NCBI RefSeq assembly: GCF_024170165.1
Contig: NZ_JALJXP010000019.1
Location: 1-64,000 of the forward strand
Direction of reading: 5' to 3'
From: Pseudomonas nitroreducens
GTDB taxonomy: Bacteria; Pseudomonadota; Gammaproteobacteria; Pseudomonadales; Pseudomonadaceae
Length of the DNA stretch: 64,000 nt
The translations under genes and the position numbers were made by a program. The notes under the pieces were generated by a model. That model did not search any database. It saw nothing but the letters and a program-made list of their open reading frames with translations, and had not been told where the DNA came from. Below, piece by piece: positions 59,066 to 64,000 of this stretch (position 1 is the stretch's first letter; every line of letters begins with the position of its first letter).

Positions 59066-59569
59066 GTGGCCCTCGTCGAAACCCCATCCCCGCAGCATCT
59101 GCACACCCTCTACAACGAGCACAACGGCTGGCTCCAGCAGTGGCTGCGCGGCAGGCTGGGCAATGCCTGGGATGCCGCCGACCTCGCCCATGACACCTTC
59201 CTGCGACTGCTGCGGCGGCCGCTGGAGGACCTCGGCGAACGTCCGCGCGCGCTCCTCACCCACATCGCCAAGGGCCTGCTGGTGGACCGCTGGCGGCGCC
59301 AGGAGATCGAGCGTGCCTACCTGGAAAGTGTCGCCGCGCTGCCCGAAGAGCTGGCCCCCGGCCCGGAAACCCGCGAGCTGATCCTCGAAGCGCTGGAGCG
59401 CATCGACGCTGCCCTGAGCGAGCTGCCGGCGCTGACCCGCGAAGCCTTCCTGCTGTCGCAGCTGGACGGCCTCACCTACCCGGTGATCGCCGAGCGCCTG
59501 GGCATTTCCCTGGCCAGCGTGAAGCGCTACATGCGCGCCGGTTTCATCGCCTGCCTGAGCGTCGCCTGA
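59066..59569 (+). CDS. ECF sigma factor, FecI family
   Basis: A 167-residue iron-starvation ECF sigma factor: region 2 (LYNEHNGWLQQWLRGRLGNAWDAADLAHDTFLRLL) and region 4 with LTYPVIAERLGISLASVKRYM. GTG 59066 is the start that directly precedes the conserved region; no nearby ATG fits. Controlled by the Fur box upstream and coupled by TGATG to the FecR-type regulator. Confidence 0.9.
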   Translation: MALVETPSPQHLHTLYNEHNGWLQQWLRGRLGNAWDAADLAHDTFLRLLRRPLEDLGERPRALLTHIAKGLLVDRWRRQEIERAYLESVAALPEELAPGPETRELILEALERIDAALSELPALTREAFLLSQLDGLTYPVIAERLGISLASVKRYMRAGFIACLSVA

Positions 59570-60504
59570 TGCGCGAACAACCGCTGGACCCCGGCATCCT
59601 CGGCGAAGCCGCCGACTGGCTGGTGCGCCTCAACGAACATCCCGTCAGTAGCGCCGACCTGCAGGCCATCGAGCAATGGCGTGCGCGCAGCGCCCAGCAC
59701 GCCGAAGCCTGGCGCCGCGCCGAGGCCCTGCTGGGCCTGCGCCAGCTGCCGCCGGGCCTCGGCCGGCAGAGTCTGCAGCGCAGCGGCCTGAGCCGCCGGC
59801 AGATGCTCAACCGACTGGGCGTGCTGATGGCCGTGGCGCCGGCCGCCTGGCTGGCCGCGCGGCAGTTGCCCTGGGCGGAGTGGAACGCCGACCTGCGCAC
59901 CGCCGTGGGCGAGCGCAAGCACCTGCGCCTGCCCGATGGCAGCCAGCTCACCCTGAATACCGACAGTGCGGTGAACGTGGCCTTCAACGCCCGCGAACGG
60001 CGCCTGAGCCTGCTCGAAGGGGAAATCCTCGTCGACGCCCTGCCCGACCCGCGCCCCTTCCTCGTCGACAGCCGCCACGGCCTGCTGCGCACCGAGGCCG
60101 CACGCTTCAGCCTGCGCGACATGGGCAATGCGTGCCGCGTCGCGGTGCTCGACAGAGAGGTGAATGTCGAACTGCCGGGCCATGCGAGCCAGACGGTCGG
60201 CGCCGGCCAGCAACTGGTGTTCGGCGCGCAGGGCTTCCAGTCGCTGCAGACGGCGGACGCCAACGCCAGCGCCTGGGAGAACGGCATGCTGCTGGCCCAG
60301 GGCATGCGCCTGGACGACCTGCTGGGTGAACTGGGCCGCTACCGCAGCGGCTTCCTGCGCTGCGACCCGCGCCTGGCTAACCTGCGCGTGACCGGCGCGA
60401 TCCCGCTGGGCGACAGCGATGCCGGCCTTGCGCTGCTGGCGGACATGCTGCCGGTGAAGCTGCGGCGGATGACGCGCTACTGGGTCACAGTGGAGCCGGC
60501 GTGA
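59569..60504 (+). CDS. FecR-type anti-sigma/sigma regulator
   Basis: A 311-residue FecR protein: N-terminal cytoplasmic DUF4880 domain (EAADWLVRLNEHPVSSADLQAIEQW), one membrane helix around residues 82-98 and a periplasmic FecR domain (RTAVGERKHLRLPDGSQLTLN). It relays the signal from the receptor at 61013 to the sigma factor. Starts on the TGATG junction with fecI. Confidence 0.92.
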   Translation: MREQPLDPGILGEAADWLVRLNEHPVSSADLQAIEQWRARSAQHAEAWRRAEALLGLRQLPPGLGRQSLQRSGLSRRQMLNRLGVLMAVAPAAWLAARQLPWAEWNADLRTAVGERKHLRLPDGSQLTLNTDSAVNVAFNARERRLSLLEGEILVDALPDPRPFLVDSRHGLLRTEAARFSLRDMGNACRVAVLDREVNVELPGHASQTVGAGQQLVFGAQGFQSLQTADANASAWENGMLLAQGMRLDDLLGELGRYRSGFLRCDPRLANLRVTGAIPLGDSDAGLALLADMLPVKLRRMTRYWVTVEPA

Positions 60505-61012
60505 CCGACCACCACCGTAGGGCGCATAACCTGGAACAGGTTATCCGCCGGCACGCATATGGCGGATAACGCTGGCGCGTTATGCGCCCTACGAACGGAC
60601 GGTTTTTCCAGCCGGAGCTCCGTACCTGGAATCTTCCCCCTCTCCCCCCGCCCTGGCTACGCGCCCCGCTCCGAAGGGAGAGGGGGCTCCATCGGCGCGC
60701 ATGGCATGCACTTCGCTCGCCGGCAATCACGGAAGATTGCAAGGCACGGATATCCCCTCTCCCTTCAGGGAGAGGGTTAGGGAGAGGGCCGCCCCGCGCC
60801 GAGATGTCCAACCTGCAGGAGCGAGCTTGCTCGCGAACCGCCCAACGCCGACGCCGACGCCGCCGCCAAGTCCGTTCGCGAGCAAGGGCTAGGCGCCCCC
60901 CTCGGTCCTACAAAAAGCATTGCCTGAAAATTTTTTCGCCCACCCCTGACACCTTTTCCAATCTCGCCCGGTGAAGAGGAAGACAACCTCCATTTGCCGA
61001 CAGGAACACTCC
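60505..61012. repeat. Repeat-filled gap between fecR and the receptor gene
   Basis: Contains a GTAGGGCGCATAAC palindromic pair (60517-60592), a GGGAGAGGG-family inverted repeat (60635-60788), a REP (60813-60839) and a long-spacer REP variant (60874-60912). No gene is present. The FecI-dependent promoter of the receptor should lie between about 60915 and 61000 but was not identified by eye. Confidence 0.8.
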
Positions 61013-63424
61013 ATGCTCCTCCGCTCCCGCCTTCGCCCGCACTCCCTCGCCCTGGCCGTCGGCCTGGCCCTGACCGGCGGCGTCGTGCTGCCCGGTCTGG
61101 CCGCCGAAGCCGCCAGCCAGCAGCGCCAGTACGACATCGCCCCCGGCCCGCTGGGCGAGGTGCTGGCGCGCTTCGCTGCCCAGGCCGGCGTGCCGCTGGC
61201 GTTCGAGGCGCAGGCGCTGAACAGCCGGCACAGTGCCGGTCTCAAAGGCAGCTTCGCCCCCGAGCAGGGCCTGGAACAGTTGCTCGAAGGCAGCGGCTAT
61301 CGCCTGGTACGCAAGAGCAGCGGCTATGGCGTGGAAGCCGCCCCCGATGACAGCGGCGCCCTGGAGATGGACTCCACCACCGTCAGCGGCGCCGCGCAGC
61401 AGCCCGGCGACCTGCCGCCTGCCTACGCCGGCGGCCAGGTCGCCCGCGGCGCGCAACTGGGCATGATGGGCAACCAGGATATCCAGGACGTGCCCTTCAG
61501 TTTCGCCAGCTACACCGCCAAGACCATCCAGGACACCCAGGCGCAGACCGTCGGCGACGTGCTGCTCAACGATGCCTCGGTGCGCCAGGGCAACGGCTAC
61601 GGCAACTTCTCGCAGATCTTCGTCATCCGCGGCCTGCCGCTGAGCACCGACGACGTCTCGCTCAATGGCCTGTACGGCGTCACCCCGCGGCAGATCATCG
61701 GCACCGAGTCGCTGGAGCGCGTCGAGCTGTTCAAGGGCCCCAACGCCTTCATCAACGGCGTGACGCCCAGCGGCAGCGGCATCGGCGGCGCGGTCAACCT
61801 GCAGACCAAGCGGGCCGAGGACACCCCCACCCGTAGCGTGACCCTGGGCTACGGCAGCGACAACCAGATCGGCGAACACCTCGACCTCGGCCAGCGCTTC
61901 GGCGAGGACAACCGCTTCGGCGCGCGGGTCAACCTGGCCCAGCGCGAAGGCGAGACCGGCGTCGACGACGAGAACCAGCGCTACAAGCTGGCCACCGTCA
62001 ACCTCGACTACCGTGGCGAGCGCCTGCGCCTGAACACCGACTTCGGCTACCAGAAGCAGCGCATCAACCAGGGCCGCCCGGTGGTCTACGTCGGCAGCGG
62101 CGTCACCAGCATCCCCCATGCCCCGGACGCCGACCACAACTACGGCCAGTCCTGGAGCTACTCGCAGCTCGAAGACAGCTTCGGCATGTTCCGCGCCGAG
62201 TACGACCTCAACGACAGCTGGACGGCCTACCTTTCCGGCGGCGCCAAGCACACCCGCGAGAACGGCGCCTATTCGGCGCTGACCCTCAACGACAACAGCG
62301 GCGACGCGGGCGGCGGCACCATGGATGCCACCCACGACGAGGACAACAAGAGCGCCATGGCCGGCCTCAACGGCCACTTCGCCACCGGCCCGGTCAGCCA
62401 CCAGATGAACTTCAGCGTCGCCGGCATCTGGGCCGAGCAGCGCAGCGCCTACACCATGGCCACCAAGCGCTACCCGACCGACCTCTACAACCCGGTGCAG
62501 ACGCCCAAGCCCGCACCGACCCTGGCCGGCGGCGACTACAGCGATCCGGGCATCGTCGGCAAGACGCGGAACAGGAGCGTGGCCGCCGCCGATACCCTGG
62601 GCTTCCTCGATGACCGCGTGCTGCTGACCGTCGGCGTGCGCCGCCAGAGCATCGGCACCGACGGCTGGAACTACGTCGGCAAGCGCACCGCCAGCTACGA
62701 CGAATCCATCACCACGCCGGTCTATGGCCTGGTGGTGAAGCCCACCGAGTACCTGTCGCTCTACGCCAACCGCATCGAAGGCCTGGCCGCCGGCCCGACC
62801 GCGCCCAGCAGCGCTTCGAACTTCGGCGAAGTCTTCGCGCCGAACCGCTCCAAGCAGGTGGAAGTCGGCGCCAAGCTGGACTTCGGCAGCTACGGCGGCA
62901 ACCTGGCCTTCTACCGCATCGAGCAGCCCTTCAGCACCACCGACCCGGACTCGAAGATCTTCAGCGTCGACGGTGAGCAGGAAAACCGCGGCATCGAGCT
63001 GAACCTCTTCGGCGAACCGGTCGACGGCCTGCGCCTGCTGGCCGGCGGCACCTGGATCGACACCGAGCTGAAGAATACCGCTGGCGGCAAGACCGACGGC
63101 AACCGCGCCGTGGGCGTGCCGACCTTCCAGTACAACCTGGGCGCCGACTGGGACGTCCCCGGCATCCAGGGCGCCGCCCTCAACGGCCGCGTGCTGCGCA
63201 CCGGCGGCCAGTACCTGGACGCCGCCAACGACCTGAGCATCCCGGCCTGGACCCGCTTCGACCTCGGTGCCCGCTACGCCTTCAAGGTGGACGAGCGCGA
63301 CGTGACCCTGCGCGCCAACCTGGAAAACGTCGCCAACAAGGCCTACTGGGCCTCCACCATCGGCGGCTACCTGACCCAGGGCGACCCGCGCACCCTGAAG
63401 CTGTCGATGACCGTGGACTTCTGA
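61013..63424 (+). CDS. TonB-dependent siderophore receptor (FecA/FpvA-type with STN domain)
   Basis: An 803-residue outer-membrane receptor: signal peptide (to about residue 34), STN signalling domain (YDIAPGPLGEVLARFAAQAGVPL, to ~110), plug domain (QDVPFSFASYTAKTIQDTQ, IFVIRGLPL, LERVELFKGPNAFING) and a 22-strand barrel ending in the terminal Phe (SMTVDF). The STN domain fits signalling through the FecR/FecI pair upstream. Ligand unknown. ATG 61013 has AGGA 10 bp upstream. Confidence 0.93.
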   Translation: MLLRSRLRPHSLALAVGLALTGGVVLPGLAAEAASQQRQYDIAPGPLGEVLARFAAQAGVPLAFEAQALNSRHSAGLKGSFAPEQGLEQLLEGSGYRLVRKSSGYGVEAAPDDSGALEMDSTTVSGAAQQPGDLPPAYAGGQVARGAQLGMMGNQDIQDVPFSFASYTAKTIQDTQAQTVGDVLLNDASVRQGNGYGNFSQIFVIRGLPLSTDDVSLNGLYGVTPRQIIGTESLERVELFKGPNAFINGVTPSGSGIGGAVNLQTKRAEDTPTRSVTLGYGSDNQIGEHLDLGQRFGEDNRFGARVNLAQREGETGVDDENQRYKLATVNLDYRGERLRLNTDFGYQKQRINQGRPVVYVGSGVTSIPHAPDADHNYGQSWSYSQLEDSFGMFRAEYDLNDSWTAYLSGGAKHTRENGAYSALTLNDNSGDAGGGTMDATHDEDNKSAMAGLNGHFATGPVSHQMNFSVAGIWAEQRSAYTMATKRYPTDLYNPVQTPKPAPTLAGGDYSDPGIVGKTRNRSVAAADTLGFLDDRVLLTVGVRRQSIGTDGWNYVGKRTASYDESITTPVYGLVVKPTEYLSLYANRIEGLAAGPTAPSSASNFGEVFAPNRSKQVEVGAKLDFGSYGGNLAFYRIEQPFSTTDPDSKIFSVDGEQENRGIELNLFGEPVDGLRLLAGGTWIDTELKNTAGGKTDGNRAVGVPTFQYNLGADWDVPGIQGAALNGRVLRTGGQYLDAANDLSIPAWTRFDLGARYAFKVDERDVTLRANLENVANKAYWASTIGGYLTQGDPRTLKLSMTVDF

Positions 63425-63600
63425 TTTCCCCATCGCGACAAGGACGTCGCACCCCATTCCAGCCCCGGCCGCCGGCGTCTCGGGCATGCCGAGCCGGCGC
63501 CCGGCGAACCTGCAGAAACACTCCCGGCCGTCTCGCCACTGGATCACAATGCCCTTCCGGGTCCATGCTGGAAGCTCGCCCATTTGCCGGAGTTCGCCCC

Positions 63601-64000
63601 ATGAGCGACGCCATCACCATCGATTTCGTCTCCGACGTGGTCTGCCCCTGGTGCGCCATCGGCCTCAACGGCCTGCTGGAAGCCATGCGCCGGGTGGACG
63701 GCGAACTGACCGTGGAACTGCGCATCAAGCCCTTCGAGCTGAATGCCGACATGCCCGCCGAAGGGGAAGACCTGGTGGAGCACCTGCAGCGCAAGTACGG
63801 CAGCAGCGCCGAGGACATCGCCCGCAATCAGGAGCATCTGCGCTCCATGGGCGAGGAAGTCGGCGTGCACTTCGACCTGAAGAAGCGCAGCCGCATCTAC
63901 AACACCTTCGACGCCCACCGCCTGCTGCACTGGGCGGGGGAATCCCACCGCGACATTGCGCTGAAGCAGGCGCTGCTGCAGGCCTACTTCGGCGAAGGCC
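63601..64000 (+). CDS. DsbA family (FrnE-like) oxidoreductase, partial
   Basis: The first 133 codons of a FrnE-like protein, cut by the window end. It opens MSDAITIDFVSDVVCPWCAI, with active site CPWC at residues 15-18, no signal peptide, and the helical insertion beginning as expected. GGAG lies upstream of ATG 63601. Family length suggests about 80 further residues outside. It resembles the protein at 1901-2566 in fold but differs clearly in sequence. Confidence 0.87.
   Translation, partial: MSDAITIDFVSDVVCPWCAIGLNGLLEAMRRVDGELTVELRIKPFELNADMPAEGEDLVEHLQRKYGSSAEDIARNQEHLRSMGEEVGVHFDLKKRSRIYNTFDAHRLLHWAGESHRDIALKQALLQAYFGEG

Noticed and set aside
60908-63583. 891-codon minus-strand frame opposite the TonB receptor
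   Set aside because: Val/Gly/Ala/His-rich with no motifs; the receptor on the plus strand has signal peptide, STN, plug and barrel features.

Overview
The window is high-G+C gammaproteobacterial chromosome, almost certainly Pseudomonas (P. aeruginosa/nitroreducens/citronellolis side of the genus). Support: GTTCGCGAGCAAGCTCGCTCCTAC-type REP elements in many intergenic gaps, davBA lysine catabolism, imuA-imuB-dnaE2 behind a LexA box, a bacterial FAN1 with its partner helicase, and fecIR-controlled iron uptake. No rRNA, tRNA or CRISPR was seen. The left edge carries the tip of an insertion sequence that cuts into a dispersed repeat.

Layout. 0.6-6.9 kb (minus): seven-gene catabolic-looking operon (quinone oxidoreductase, TauD/TfdA dioxygenase, beta-keto acid cleavage enzyme, MFS, DsbA/FrnE protein, Rieske ferredoxin, YeiH exporter). 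7.4-9.5 kb: DUF3313 lipoprotein and a YiaW/YiaV-like pair. 10.1-13.6 kb: small membrane protein and a copper-linked multicopper oxidase/outer-membrane protein/SCO operon. 13.9-20.8 kb (plus): complete YbhGFSR-type ABC exporter with its own outer-membrane factor. 20.8-23.6 kb: DUF4157 protein, a possible leader-peptide attenuator before a SnoaL-like/ATPase pair, and an RNA-methyltransferase-like gene. 23.8-28.8 kb (minus): AT-richer type VI effector island with a DUF4123 chaperone, three tandem DUF3304 immunity lipoproteins and a Tle1-like phospholipase. 28.9-33.7 kb: fatty-acid hydroxylase, FAN1 nuclease and Fe-S helicase. 34.3-39.5 kb: SOS mutagenesis operon. 39.9-45.5 kb: LysR, lysA-like decarboxylase, Lrp regulator and davBA. 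45.7-46.7 kb: tetraheme cytochrome and ferric-reductase-like membrane protein. 47-54 kb (minus): indole-3-acetate catabolic cluster iacA-B-I-H-C-D-E-F, with a PAS histidine kinase divergent from it. 56.7-58.8 kb: second EF-G. 59-63.4 kb: fecI/fecR/TonB receptor. 63.6 kb to end: start of another FrnE-like gene.

The longer gaps are filled by five repeat families. The most interesting is a ~0.4-kb element in four copies (95-318, 33804-34222, 55764-56165, 56239-56615) whose stems keep pairing through compensatory changes. The most informative local structure is the effector island: each extra immunity gene is followed by a copy of the first ~20 codons of the toxin gene, which records how the array was duplicated.
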